Source: Bacteroidota bacterium
GTDB taxonomy: Bacteria > Bacteroidota > Bacteroidia > Bacteroidales > UBA932
DNA length: 60,134 nucleotides
Direction of reading: 5' to 3'
Assembly: GCA_029567375.1 (NCBI GenBank)
Contig: JAKQLB010000381.1
Coordinates: forward strand, 1 to 60,134
Part shown: positions 27,959 through 36,356 of the stretch, one piece after another
Layout of the letters: each line of letters opens with the position of its first letter
How positions within the stretch are numbered: the stretch's first letter is position 1
The notes under the pieces: model-generated
The model's database searches: none
What the model was told of the DNA's origin: nothing
Seen by the model: the letters and a program-made list of their open reading frames with translations, nothing else
Made by a program: the position numbers and the translations under genes

Positions 27959-28135
27959 GGGGATTTGCTCGCAATGCTCCGACAATTCCATTCGAGAATC
28001 CCTCTCTCTCCGGGATTTGCTCGTTTCACTCGCACAATTCCGTTCAAGAATCTCTCTCTCCGGGATTTGCTCACTGCGTTCGCACATCCCTCCCCGCCTG
28101 CGGCGGGGCGATGCTAGGTGCGAAATAAAAAATGG
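27959..28135. repeat. Array 2 of hairpin repeats
   Basis: Three units begin at 27959, 28011 and 28061 (spacing 52 and 50), the same family and orientation as array 1. The last ends in CCCCGCC-TGC-GGCGGGG (28092-28108) and GCTAGGTGCG, which is also the left arm of the tRNA-Ser terminator hairpin. The array starts nine bases after the stop of the chimeric gene. Confidence 0.9.
28011..28135 (+). repeat. Right copy of the 125-bp direct repeat
   Basis: One mismatch to 22219-22343. It ends inside the terminator of the tRNA-Ser gene, after AAAAAATGG. Confidence 0.9.
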
Positions 28136-28163
28136 CGTTCAAGTAAACTTGACGCCATTTTTT
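28127..28163 (-). terminator. Terminator of tRNA-Ser within a longer palindrome
   Basis: AAAAAATGGCGT (28127-28138) pairs with ACGCCATTTTTT (28152-28163) and the inner CAAGT with ACTTG, one base bulged. On the minus strand this ends in six T residues just after the tRNA. It is enclosed by GCTAGGTGCG (28113-28122) and CGCACCTAGC (28165-28174), so the whole palindrome is 62 bp and includes the discriminator base of the tRNA. Confidence 0.85.
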
Positions 28164-28173
28164 CCGCACCTAG

Positions 28174-28261
28174 CGGAGAGAGAGGGATTCGAACCCTCGA
28201 TACGCTTTTGGCGTACACACGCTTTCCAGGCGTGCCTCTTCAGCCACTCGAGCATCTCTCC
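28174..28261 (-). tRNA. tRNA-Ser (anticodon GGA)
   Basis: An 88-base class II tRNA. The acceptor stem is GGAGAGA with TCTCTCC and discriminator G. The anticodon arm CACGC-CTGGAAA-GCGTG carries GGA and reads UCC/UCU. There is a long variable arm (TGTACGCCAAAAGCGTA) and a T arm GAGGG-TTCGAAT-CCCTC. The CCA end is not encoded. The cassette of foreign genes lies on the 3' side, a common target for integration. Confidence 0.96.
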
Positions 28262-28383
28262 GTGGAATTGCAAATGTAGTGTATTTCCTGCAATAAATGG
28301 AATTTTCTTGTGATTTTACAGAAATCATAAAGGTTGTGCAACGACCTAAGCTACTCGAAAAGCTCATGTAGGCGTTGACTTAT

Positions 28384-28415
28384 TTTGTAAAGGATTGATT
28401 ATTTTCTTAATTTTA
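28384..28415 (+). promoter_or_regulatory. Putative promoter of the ECF sigma gene
   Basis: TTTG (28384-28387), 20 bases, TAATTTTA (28408-28415), seven of eight bases of the TAnnTTTG box. It ends 4 bases before the ATG, which would leave almost no leader. Confidence 0.35.
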
Positions 28416-28419
28416 GGGT

Positions 28420-29001
28420 ATGGAATGTGACAAAGGTACCAAACTGGCTCTTGCCATAAAGTCGGGAGATGAACGAGCTCTGGAGGTTTTCTTCCGTATG
28501 GAATACAATAACTTGGTCCATTTTATTAATTCGTATATTACAGACAGTTCTGCTGCTGAGGATATTGTTCAGGATACATTCATAACTCTATGGGACAAAC
28601 GCTTTCTTATCGACGAGCAGCAAAATCTTCGTAGTTATACCTACAAAATTGCCCGCAACAAGATGCTTAATTACCTTCGCGACGATAAATATCGCAGAAA
28701 TTGTGTAGAAGCTGACCTCGAACAACTCAATCTTATCGCACTTTCCGACGATTATGTGCTCGAAAGGATAGATGCACTCTCGTTGGAGGAACTAATAAAT
28801 AAGACATACCTCCAGCTCCCAGAGGATGTGCGCTCTACTTTTAAGCTAAACCGCGAGTTTGGCATGACCTACTCACAGATAGCTGCTACCCAGAAAGTTC
28901 CAGTAAAGGCGGTCGAGTACAAGATACGCAAGGCGCTGCATTACTTTCGCAAAAAACTTCGCACAGATTTTTTAGGTAAAGAGTCCCAAATCGGTGTATA
29001 A
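28420..29001 (+). CDS. RNA polymerase sigma-70 factor, ECF type
   Basis: Extracytoplasmic-function sigma factor of 193 residues. Region 2 spans about 25-95 (DSSAAEDIVQDTFITLWDKR and LRSYTYKIARNKMLNYLRDD). Region 4 spans about 130-180 (LPEDVRSTFKLNREFGMTYS with QKVPVKAVEYKIRKALHYFR). It belongs to the Bacteroidetes group that pairs with a FecR-type anti-sigma encoded 21 bases downstream. It should direct transcription of the SusC/SusD genes that follow when the transporter is occupied. Confidence 0.93.
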   Translation: MECDKGTKLALAIKSGDERALEVFFRMEYNNLVHFINSYITDSSAAEDIVQDTFITLWDKRFLIDEQQNLRSYTYKIARNKMLNYLRDDKYRRNCVEADLEQLNLIALSDDYVLERIDALSLEELINKTYLQLPEDVRSTFKLNREFGMTYSQIAATQKVPVKAVEYKIRKALHYFRKKLRTDFLGKESQIGV

Positions 29002-29022
29002 CTAATGAAAAAAATCGAGTAA

Positions 29023-29955
29023 ATGGTTTATTTTGAAAGCAAATATCATCAGGACAAGAAATTTGCCCGCCTAAAAGCTGATGAGACATTCGGCAATATG
29101 CCCTATAGTGCTGACAATGGAAGTGCAGTTAATCGTTTGATATTCCGCATACGAAGCCGTAGAGTTACAAATATGCTTTTAAAAGTTGCTGCAGTGCTCT
29201 TTATACCTATGACCGCATTCTCTGCTTGGTTGCTGCTAAAGGAGCCGAAGATGCCTCAGGTTGCCCCGGATCCGTCGGTTACGCAGATTATTGAGCGATA
29301 TCAGAGTGAACAGTTCATAGAGTACATAGTTCATTCGGGAGTAAAGGGTAAAGTGTTGCTCCCTGACAGCTCCGAAGTTTGGCTCAACAGCAATAGCACT
29401 CTCAAGTGTCCGGCGGAGTTCTCTTCTGAGGTACGCTATGTAGAACTTGATGGAGAGGGATACTTCAAGGTGCGCTCTGAAAGCGATTGGCCGATGTATA
29501 TTAAAACTTCCAAGGGCGTTACCGCCAGGATTCTTGGGACGGAATTCAATTTATCTTCTTACTCCAATGACTCTGAGGTCAAACTGACACTTGTAAATGG
29601 TAAGGTGGAGGTCTATAATCAGAACAATAAAAAGATAGATGTCTTGCCAAATGAGCGTCTGGTTATCAGCGACGATGCTGTACCTGCACGTAAGAGCCAT
29701 CTCGTAAGCACAGAGGATGATGCAGCCTGGAAAGAAGGATACTTGATTTTTGCCAACACTCCGATGCAGGAAGTAGTTAAAAAACTCGAGCGTTGGTATG
29801 GAGTGCACATCACGCTCTCCGACAAAGAACTGTTCGGATACAGTTTTACGGCCCGTTTCCAATCAGAGTCTGTCACCCAAGTGCTTGATCTGTTAAAAAT
29901 TTCTTCAAATATCCGTTACAGGATTAAGGATAAGAACGTTACTTTATATAAATAG
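29023..29955 (+). CDS. FecR-family anti-sigma factor
   Basis: Inner-membrane anti-sigma factor of 310 residues: short cytoplasmic part, one membrane segment at about residues 48-68 (MLLKVAAVLFIPMTAFSAWL), and a periplasmic FecR domain (about 105-205: GVKGKVLLPDSSEVWLNSNS, LGTEFNLSSY). A C-terminal DUF4974-type domain starts near 240 (FANTPMQEVVKKLERWYGV). It would receive the signal from the STN domain of the SusC protein encoded next. A hairpin with a T-run separates the two genes. Confidence 0.93.
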   Translation: MVYFESKYHQDKKFARLKADETFGNMPYSADNGSAVNRLIFRIRSRRVTNMLLKVAAVLFIPMTAFSAWLLLKEPKMPQVAPDPSVTQIIERYQSEQFIEYIVHSGVKGKVLLPDSSEVWLNSNSTLKCPAEFSSEVRYVELDGEGYFKVRSESDWPMYIKTSKGVTARILGTEFNLSSYSNDSEVKLTLVNGKVEVYNQNNKKIDVLPNERLVISDDAVPARKSHLVSTEDDAAWKEGYLIFANTPMQEVVKKLERWYGVHITLSDKELFGYSFTARFQSESVTQVLDLLKISSNIRYRIKDKNVTLYK

Positions 29956-29987
29956 TTACATTCTGTAACATATTTATGACAAAAATT

Positions 29988-30007
29988 AGGGAGAGATCCC
30001 TTTTTTT
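29988..30007 (+). terminator. Hairpin with T-run between anti-sigma and susC genes
   Basis: AGGGA-GAGA-TCCCT followed by a run of T. It could partly end the regulator transcript or act as an attenuator before the transporter gene. A second small palindrome GTTACA-TTC-TGTAAC lies at 29955-29969, starting at the anti-sigma stop. Confidence 0.5.
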
Positions 30008-30043
30008 GTGTATTGATGTTATAAACTATCAATTTCAAAATCT

Positions 30044-33000
30044 ATGAAGAAAAGAACTAACAATCTTTTGAAGATCGGAATCTTTTTCCAGTTCATGGTT
30101 TTGTCACTCTTCTTCTCTACTGAGGCCTCTGCACAGCAGATTTCACTGGATTTCAAGGGAGAAAAGATGATAACAGTCCTTCAGGAAATTCAGAAACAGA
30201 GCTCTTACAATTTCATTTACAACAACACCCTTGTGGATGTGAATCAGGTTGTCACCATTTCTGTTTCCAATGCTTCGATCAGTCAAGTGCTGGATCGCCT
30301 ATTTTCGGGCACATCTATCGCTTATCGTATCATCGACAAACAGATTACAATTTTTCCCAAGGAATTCAATGAACCCCAGCAGCAAAAACCCACATCCGAC
30401 GCGCGTGTCGTAACAGGCACTGTTGTTGATGACAAAGGGGAGCCCCTGGTGGGTGTCAGCATCCAAAATGTGACTACCAAGGAGTTCACTATAACTGATT
30501 TCGAGGGAAACTACTCCATCAAGGCTAATCAGGGTAATGTGCTCAACTTTACTTATATTGGCATGGAGTCACAGAGTCTGACAGTTGGTACGTCAGGTGT
30601 CATGAATGTCACAATGCAAAGTGACGTGCAAACTATTGAGGAACTTGTGGTTGTCGGCTATGGTAGCGCCAAGAAGATCAGTTCCGTCGTAGGTGCCTCG
30701 ACTCTAGTAAAGTCTGACGCATTTACAAGCATACCCGCTGCCAGCTCCGGTGATGCTCTCCAAGGAAAGGTTGCAGGTCTGCAGGTTTTTACCAGTTCCG
30801 GTGAGCCCAGTGCGACTGTGTCCATGCGTCTACGCGGTGTCAATTCCATCAATGCATCCAATACCCCTCTCTTTATCCTTGACGGTTCACCGGTTGACGT
30901 GGCCATTTTCACCGCTCTCAATCCAAATGATATAGAGAATGTGATGGTAATGAAGGATGCCTCCTCCACAGCCATTTATGGTTCACGTGCTGCAAACGGT
31001 GTAATCTATATTACCACCAAAAAGGGTTCAGGTGAAAAGCCCACTATCACAGCTAGCACATCTTACGGTATATCTTCACTGGCGCAATTTCCAATGGATC
31101 TTATGAGTTCTGAGGAATGGTTTCAATTTCGTGAAATAGCTGACCCAAGCCTTCTTGAAAACGAACAGTTCCAGGAGCTTAAGAATTTTCGTCTTAAGAA
31201 TAATATCGGTACAGACTGGAGAAAATGGATTTTAAACGAAAAAGCTCCTACCTGGAAGGCAGACATCAGTGCTTCCGGCAGGAGCGAAAGAACTGATTTC
31301 TACATATCTCTGGGAGCATTCGCCCGTGAAGGTGTGGAGCCCTACTCCGATATGTCAAGATATTCCATACGCTCTAATACCAACACCAGAATAACTGATT
31401 GGTTCAAATTTGGGATTAACCTTAATCTTGCTTATCAGACTCAGCGCAATGCGGGATACTCGACCGTCAGCACAGGTTATTACAACCCTATGAACATCAT
31501 TGCATGGGGTCTTCCTTATGCAACCCCCTATGAGATTCTTACGGATGCAAATGGCAATTTCACCGGATACGGTGAAGAACTGGACTTCATTACTGATCTT
31601 GGTATGAAGAACTACTTCACCATTATGGAGCATAGTCCTACGAGGAAAAAAACAGTAAGGGTCAATGCTAATATGTATCAGGAGATCACACCGATCAAGG
31701 GCCTCGTATTAAGAGCGGTACAGGCTGTTGAGGGTTATGACTATCGATATACCGGTAAAACTATTCCTACAGAAAGAATTTCCGTTACTCCGATTACTGA
31801 GGAGGCATTTGAGAGATTCTATCGTCTGACTTCAACCAATACCGCAGAGTACAAGTTTGCAATTGCCGGGAAAAACCACTTCGACCTTCTTGTAGGTCAC
31901 GAGTCCATAATATCTAAAGACGATTACCTCTCTACTCATACGCAGGGACAGACTGACCCCCGTCTCACTAACATAGACCATGGTACAGAGGCATTTATTC
32001 CCTCTTATTCCGAGTCCAAGATTGCATACAATTCCTTCTTCTCCCGCCTCTCTTATGACTACGCGGACAGGTATTTCCTCGACCTTACCTATCGTGTTGA
32101 CGGCTCATCACTCTTCGGAGCAGAGAGGAGATATGCAAACTTTTGGTCTGTGGGTGCAATGTGGAAAATGTCCAATGAAGATTTTATAAAAGGGATTTCC
32201 TGGATAAATAATCTTCAGCTAAAGGCATCATACGGTACCATGGGAAACTCCGGTATCAGCAACTACCTCTCTTACGGTCTTACCAAGACAGGTAAAACTT
32301 ATGACGGGGAGTCCTCGTGGTATATCTCTTCACTGGGTAATCCCAATCTTACCTGGGAGACTTTGGAAGCCTTCAACATAGGTATCAATGGTACGATATT
32401 CGACTTTTTGACTTTTAATTTTGAGTTCTACAATAAGAACACTAAGGATATGCTGATGTATATTCCCTATTCCTTCATTTCCGGATTTTCCGGCGGATGG
32501 GGTAACGTAGGAACCATGAGAAACCGTGGTGTGGATGTCGAGCTCAGATTTGATATCATTCAGCAGAGGGATCTCTATTTTGGTGCCAGCTTCAACATGA
32601 ATTACAATAAAAACACTATCACCGAACTCTATGATGGACGTGACGAGTTTGTGGATGGAGACAGCGGACTCAAATTCCAGACAGGGCATGCTTATGGTGA
32701 ATACTTTGTCGTGAGGTTTGCTGGTGTTGATCCTGCCAATGGCAAATCCCTCTGGTATGACACTGACGGCAACATTACCAGCACTTATTCAGAAAGTCAT
32801 GCTGCATTCCTCGGTCGCAACAGGTTTGCCCCATGGTCAGGTGGTGCCGCTCTCGATCTAAGTTGGAAAGGCTTCTCATTAAACGCCACCTTTGCAGGAG
32901 TTTTCGGAAAATATATTGAGAACTATGATCGTTACTTTGTGGAGAATCCGACTTTCGCAGACGAGTCAAACATGACAAAAAGAATGATGAACATCTGGAC

Positions 33001-33298
33001 CACCCCGGGTCAGATTACTGATATTCCCAAGGCGTCAGAGCCGGTAAAGCATGATAGCCGTTTCATTGAAAATGCAAGTTTTGTAAGACTCAAAAATCTT
33101 CAGATTGCCTATACTTTCCCGAAGAAAATGATTGCCAAAACAAATATTTTCAGTGGAGCCAAGATTTACGTTTCCGGACGTAACCTCCTTACCTTTACCA
33201 AATACACAGGGTGGGATCCTGAAATTGACCAAATCACCGCGATGGGTAACTATCCCAACACAAGACAGTACATCGTTGGTCTTGAATTCAATTTTTAA
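30044..33298 (+). CDS. SusC/RagA-family TonB-dependent outer-membrane transporter with STN domain
   Basis: A 1084-residue outer-membrane protein. Signal peptide to about residue 30 (STEASAQ), STN signalling domain about 32-110 (MITVLQEIQKQSSYNFIYNN), carboxypeptidase-like domain about 118-205 (GTVVDDKGEPLVGVSIQNVT), and a TonB-box region TIEELVVVGYGSAKK. The plug includes AASSGDALQGKVAGLQV and SSTAIYGSRAANGVIYITTK, and a long beta-barrel ends in the aromatic VGLEFNF. The STN domain and the adjacent sigma/anti-sigma genes show that it also signals its own occupancy. The nutrient is unknown; no glycosidase, peptidase or sulfatase gene is adjacent. Confidence 0.96.
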   Translation: MKKRTNNLLKIGIFFQFMVLSLFFSTEASAQQISLDFKGEKMITVLQEIQKQSSYNFIYNNTLVDVNQVVTISVSNASISQVLDRLFSGTSIAYRIIDKQITIFPKEFNEPQQQKPTSDARVVTGTVVDDKGEPLVGVSIQNVTTKEFTITDFEGNYSIKANQGNVLNFTYIGMESQSLTVGTSGVMNVTMQSDVQTIEELVVVGYGSAKKISSVVGASTLVKSDAFTSIPAASSGDALQGKVAGLQVFTSSGEPSATVSMRLRGVNSINASNTPLFILDGSPVDVAIFTALNPNDIENVMVMKDASSTAIYGSRAANGVIYITTKKGSGEKPTITASTSYGISSLAQFPMDLMSSEEWFQFREIADPSLLENEQFQELKNFRLKNNIGTDWRKWILNEKAPTWKADISASGRSERTDFYISLGAFAREGVEPYSDMSRYSIRSNTNTRITDWFKFGINLNLAYQTQRNAGYSTVSTGYYNPMNIIAWGLPYATPYEILTDANGNFTGYGEELDFITDLGMKNYFTIMEHSPTRKKTVRVNANMYQEITPIKGLVLRAVQAVEGYDYRYTGKTIPTERISVTPITEEAFERFYRLTSTNTAEYKFAIAGKNHFDLLVGHESIISKDDYLSTHTQGQTDPRLTNIDHGTEAFIPSYSESKIAYNSFFSRLSYDYADRYFLDLTYRVDGSSLFGAERRYANFWSVGAMWKMSNEDFIKGISWINNLQLKASYGTMGNSGISNYLSYGLTKTGKTYDGESSWYISSLGNPNLTWETLEAFNIGINGTIFDFLTFNFEFYNKNTKDMLMYIPYSFISGFSGGWGNVGTMRNRGVDVELRFDIIQQRDLYFGASFNMNYNKNTITELYDGRDEFVDGDSGLKFQTGHAYGEYFVVRFAGVDPANGKSLWYDTDGNITSTYSESHAAFLGRNRFAPWSGGAALDLSWKGFSLNATFAGVFGKYIENYDRYFVENPTFADESNMTKRMMNIWTTPGQITDIPKASEPVKHDSRFIENASFVRLKNLQIAYTFPKKMIAKTNIFSGAKIYVSGRNLLTFTKYTGWDPEIDQITAMGNYPNTRQYIVGLEFNF

Positions 33299-33316
33299 CA
33301 CTAATTCGATTTGATT

Positions 33317-34825
33317 ATGAAAAAAATTATCTTCAGTATATGTGCAGCGATGCTTCTGGTCTGCTCTTGTGATTTGGATATTCTCCCTTCCAACTCCATA
33401 ACGACAGACTCCTCTCTCTCTTCAGTGGAGGATGCCCAAAAATTCAGACGCGATCTCTACATCACGGTCAGGGACTATATCGTGTCAGGACCACCTATTT
33501 ACTTGCCTGAGTTGATGAGCGACTCATTTCATGCCTCGATTGTATTCGGCAATAGAAACGGTGAATATTACAAATGGGAGATGCGCTCTACTTTCGGTAG
33601 CGTAGAATCACTCTGGTCACATAGCTACTATTGTGTAATGCTCGCAAACTTCCTGGAACAAGGAATTCCTGAGATGGATCAGGCCAGATTAAGTAACTCC
33701 GACAAGGCACAACTCGATATCATTCTCGGTGAGTGTGCATTCGTCAAGGCATATACGATGTTTGTGCTAACAGAACTCTTTTGCAACAATTATTCATCCA
33801 ATGCTTCTTCGGACTATGGTGTAATGCTTAGCGACGAGCCTTTTACAACACCGAGCGATCAAGCCTCATATCCCGGCAGGTCAACTCTCGCGGAAACTTA
33901 CGACTATATAAGCCGCAACCTCAGCAAGGCCGAAACCCTGCTCGGCAATGTAAGCGGTGTTGAAGGTTCAATTTATTTCACAAAAGATGCGGTTACTGCT
34001 CTCAAGGCACGTATAGCCCTCACAAAAGGAGACTACAGTACTGCCATAACCGCCTCCACTTCTCTGATTAATCAAGGCACTTACACGTTGATAGACAACA
34101 AGCCGGACTTTGATAAACTATGGATAAATGATAATGGCAGGGAGTGTATCGTGCAGCTATGGGCTGACTACCAGTCCTTACCACGTTCAAATTGCTATGA
34201 TTATGTAGGCCTACAGTCCAACGGGACATATTCACCGAACTATATGCCTGAACAGTGGATTATAGATGAGTTTACTTCCGATGATATACGATTCCAGACC
34301 TGGTTTAAGAAGACTCCTGTCGTATTCGGTACATTGAATAGTAATCTCTACATTTTTATCAAATTTCCGGGCAATCCAGAACTTATGCCTGGTGAGACTA
34401 TTTCAACTTATCTCAATAAGGTAAAACCTTTCAGAATAGCGGAACAGTACCTCATTGCAGCGGAAGCTTATGCTGCTTCCGGTGATGCCGTAAATGCCAA
34501 CAAATATCTAAATGCACTTCGTGCAAAACGTCTCAAATCATACTCCTCACGTAATTACTCCGGAGAAGAGTTGCTTACACAGATCAAGAAAGAGCGCGCA
34601 AAAGAGCTCTTCGGCGAGGGGTTCAGACTCAAAGACCTCAAACGATGGAACAAAGGTTTTGCGCGTTCGGCAGCACAGGATGATCAAATAATCAACAATG
34701 CGGGCAGTACCCTTACCGAGTTTCTCAGCAAGAGTGCAGACGATCCCTTCTTCCTCTGGCCTATTCCCCAGTCGGAGATTGATTCCAATCCCCAGATTCG
34801 CGGACAGCAAAACCCCGGATATTGA
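33317..34825 (+). CDS. SusD/RagB-family nutrient-binding lipoprotein
   Basis: Surface lipoprotein that caps the SusC barrel and captures the nutrient. From the ATG at 33317 the protein has 502 residues, with a signal peptide ending at MLLVCSC. The SusD alpha-helical (TPR-like) fold shows in LDIILGECAFVKAYTMFVLTELF, DAVTALKARIALTKGDYSTAI, FRIAEQYLIAAEAYAASGD, and KERAKELFGEGFRLKDLKRW with the C-terminal WPIPQSEIDSNPQIRGQQNPGY. An earlier TTG at 33311 is a poorer start. It follows susC by 18 bases. Confidence 0.95.
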   Translation: MKKIIFSICAAMLLVCSCDLDILPSNSITTDSSLSSVEDAQKFRRDLYITVRDYIVSGPPIYLPELMSDSFHASIVFGNRNGEYYKWEMRSTFGSVESLWSHSYYCVMLANFLEQGIPEMDQARLSNSDKAQLDIILGECAFVKAYTMFVLTELFCNNYSSNASSDYGVMLSDEPFTTPSDQASYPGRSTLAETYDYISRNLSKAETLLGNVSGVEGSIYFTKDAVTALKARIALTKGDYSTAITASTSLINQGTYTLIDNKPDFDKLWINDNGRECIVQLWADYQSLPRSNCYDYVGLQSNGTYSPNYMPEQWIIDEFTSDDIRFQTWFKKTPVVFGTLNSNLYIFIKFPGNPELMPGETISTYLNKVKPFRIAEQYLIAAEAYAASGDAVNANKYLNALRAKRLKSYSSRNYSGEELLTQIKKERAKELFGEGFRLKDLKRWNKGFARSAAQDDQIINNAGSTLTEFLSKSADDPFFLWPIPQSEIDSNPQIRGQQNPGY

Positions 34826-34860
34826 TTTGACTTTTTCCAGAACAAAAAATAGTTAGATAT

Positions 34861-36261
34861 ATGAAACATTTTATCAAAACCCTAGCATTGATTGCGGCAA
34901 TACTGGTCGGATTCACAGCATGTAAGACAGAGAGCTATATCTGGTATCCAGATAATGAGTGCCTGACTTTCAGTGCTAATACCGGCAACTATTTGCTTCA
35001 CGAAGAACCAGTGATTAGTTTCAAATTAGTTCGTGGTGTTATAGACGTCCCGCTTACTGTAACTCTGTCTTTTACCGGTGATCCCATTTTCTCTCTAAGT
35101 ACTCCCGCCACTATTTCATTTGCAGCAGGAGAATATGAGGCTGATATCGCGGTTGCATACGATATGTCTCTTGTAGAGGCCGGTGAGGCTTATACCTTTC
35201 TTGTTTCGTTTGACAAAAGTATGGTCTCCCCGAGCGGATGGCATCAATTTGCCGGCTTAGCAGTAATGCCTGGCGGTGACGATTCGGAATTTGAAGACTA
35301 TGCAACAGTTGAATTCTACCAATCACGTCTCAACGCTTTCGTTACACTCTATGACGAGCATAATTCAACCCTTATGGTATCGAAGTATAACAAAAGCAAG
35401 TATCGTATACGCAATGTTATGAATTCAGATCTCAATCTCGATTTCACTCTTACCAAAGAGGGCGAACTGACTCTTATCTCTCCGGAGCCTACTCTTTGTC
35501 CTTATGATGGCGGAAATTATATCAGAATTCCCAGCACCATAGAGTATGAAGGTGAGCCTGTGACATTTTGGATTGATCCTGATCCCGGCTATCTCTATGT
35601 AGATAATCTCGCTTCAGGTGAATATCCTATGGGCATGACAGAAGATGGAGGTACATCCATTTACTGGTATGTATGGATGGAAACCGCATCCAAGGGTATC
35701 CTTAAGTTTGTGGATGGTGATGATGGCTGGTGGAAACAGTATTACGATGTAGTTAACTTTAACCCTCTCCCCAATAAAGATGCCGATTACACAAAATATG
35801 CACAAGTGGAATTCTACCAGTCGAGGCTGAACGCTTTCGTTAAATCGGAAAAGGTACTTCATTCGAATCTTTGGATTAATAACTATGACAATACCAAATA
35901 CCGTATCAAGCATGTTATGGGTTCTGATCTGGATCTCGATTTTACTCTCACTTCTGATGGTGTGCTTACGCTCGTTGCACCCGAAACTACCTTGTGTCCT
36001 TTTGACAACAACAAGTACATTCGTATTCCTTCAGCTATCGAATATGAAGGGGAGAAGGTTGTTTTCTGGATTGATACTGCTCCCAGATATCTTTATGCCG
36101 ACAATGTCGCCAGTGGTAACCCTATGGGTATGACCGATGATGGTGGCACCTCCATCTACTGGTATGTATGGATGGAGACTGAATCTAAAGGCATCCTCAA
36201 GTTTGTTGATGGTGATGATGGCTGGTGGAAACAGTACTACGATGTAGTCAAGCTATATTAG
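34861..36261 (+). CDS. Surface lipoprotein with duplicated domain (SusE/F-position)
   Basis: A 466-residue lipoprotein (signal peptide with GFTACKTES). Residues about 30-140 form a beta-sandwich-like domain rich in alternating hydrophobics. Then come two tandem copies of a domain of about 155 residues (147-305 and 312-466, offset 165), starting YATVEFYQSRLNAFV and YAQVEFYQSRLNAFV and ending in ILKFVDGDDGWWKQYYDVV. The aromatic content (WYVWMET, DDGWWKQYYD) would suit binding of a glycan or peptide. The position third after SusC/SusD is that of SusE/F-type binding lipoproteins. No catalytic motif is seen. Confidence 0.85.
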   Translation: MKHFIKTLALIAAILVGFTACKTESYIWYPDNECLTFSANTGNYLLHEEPVISFKLVRGVIDVPLTVTLSFTGDPIFSLSTPATISFAAGEYEADIAVAYDMSLVEAGEAYTFLVSFDKSMVSPSGWHQFAGLAVMPGGDDSEFEDYATVEFYQSRLNAFVTLYDEHNSTLMVSKYNKSKYRIRNVMNSDLNLDFTLTKEGELTLISPEPTLCPYDGGNYIRIPSTIEYEGEPVTFWIDPDPGYLYVDNLASGEYPMGMTEDGGTSIYWYVWMETASKGILKFVDGDDGWWKQYYDVVNFNPLPNKDADYTKYAQVEFYQSRLNAFVKSEKVLHSNLWINNYDNTKYRIKHVMGSDLDLDFTLTSDGVLTLVAPETTLCPFDNNKYIRIPSAIEYEGEKVVFWIDTAPRYLYADNVASGNPMGMTDDGGTSIYWYVWMETESKGILKFVDGDDGWWKQYYDVVKLY

Positions 36262-36308
36262 ACCATTGTTACTTCAGTAAGACCATCTTAGAAAACGATA
36301 ATATAAAT

Positions 36309-36334
36309 AAGGCCGCGGATTTTTCCGCGGCCTT
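36309..36334. terminator. Bidirectional terminator-like hairpin
   Basis: AAGGCCGCGGA (36309-36319) pairs with TCCGCGGCCTT (36324-36334) over 11 bp with a TTTT loop. It lies between the convergent lipoprotein and phosphate-transporter genes; on the minus strand it is followed by TTATTTATAT. Confidence 0.75.
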
Positions 36335-36356
36335 CTCATGTCGTTTAATATATTGC

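Larger units (their letters stand above)
22219..28135. mobile_element. Repeat-bracketed restriction-modification cassette
   Basis: The segment between the two 125-bp direct repeats carries an unknown protein, a putative restriction enzyme, two C5 methyltransferases, a 76-residue protein, Vsr and a chimeric gene, all AT-rich. Recombination between the repeats would remove 5792 bp and leave one array next to an intact tRNA-Ser. No integrase, transposase or relaxase is present, so this is a passive cassette rather than a self-mobile element. The boundaries are inferred from the repeats only. Confidence 0.45.

Noticed and set aside
21651..28261. Integrative element with its own recombinase next to tRNA-Ser
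   Set aside because: No tyrosine or serine recombinase, transposase, relaxase or replication gene was found between the repeats or next to them.
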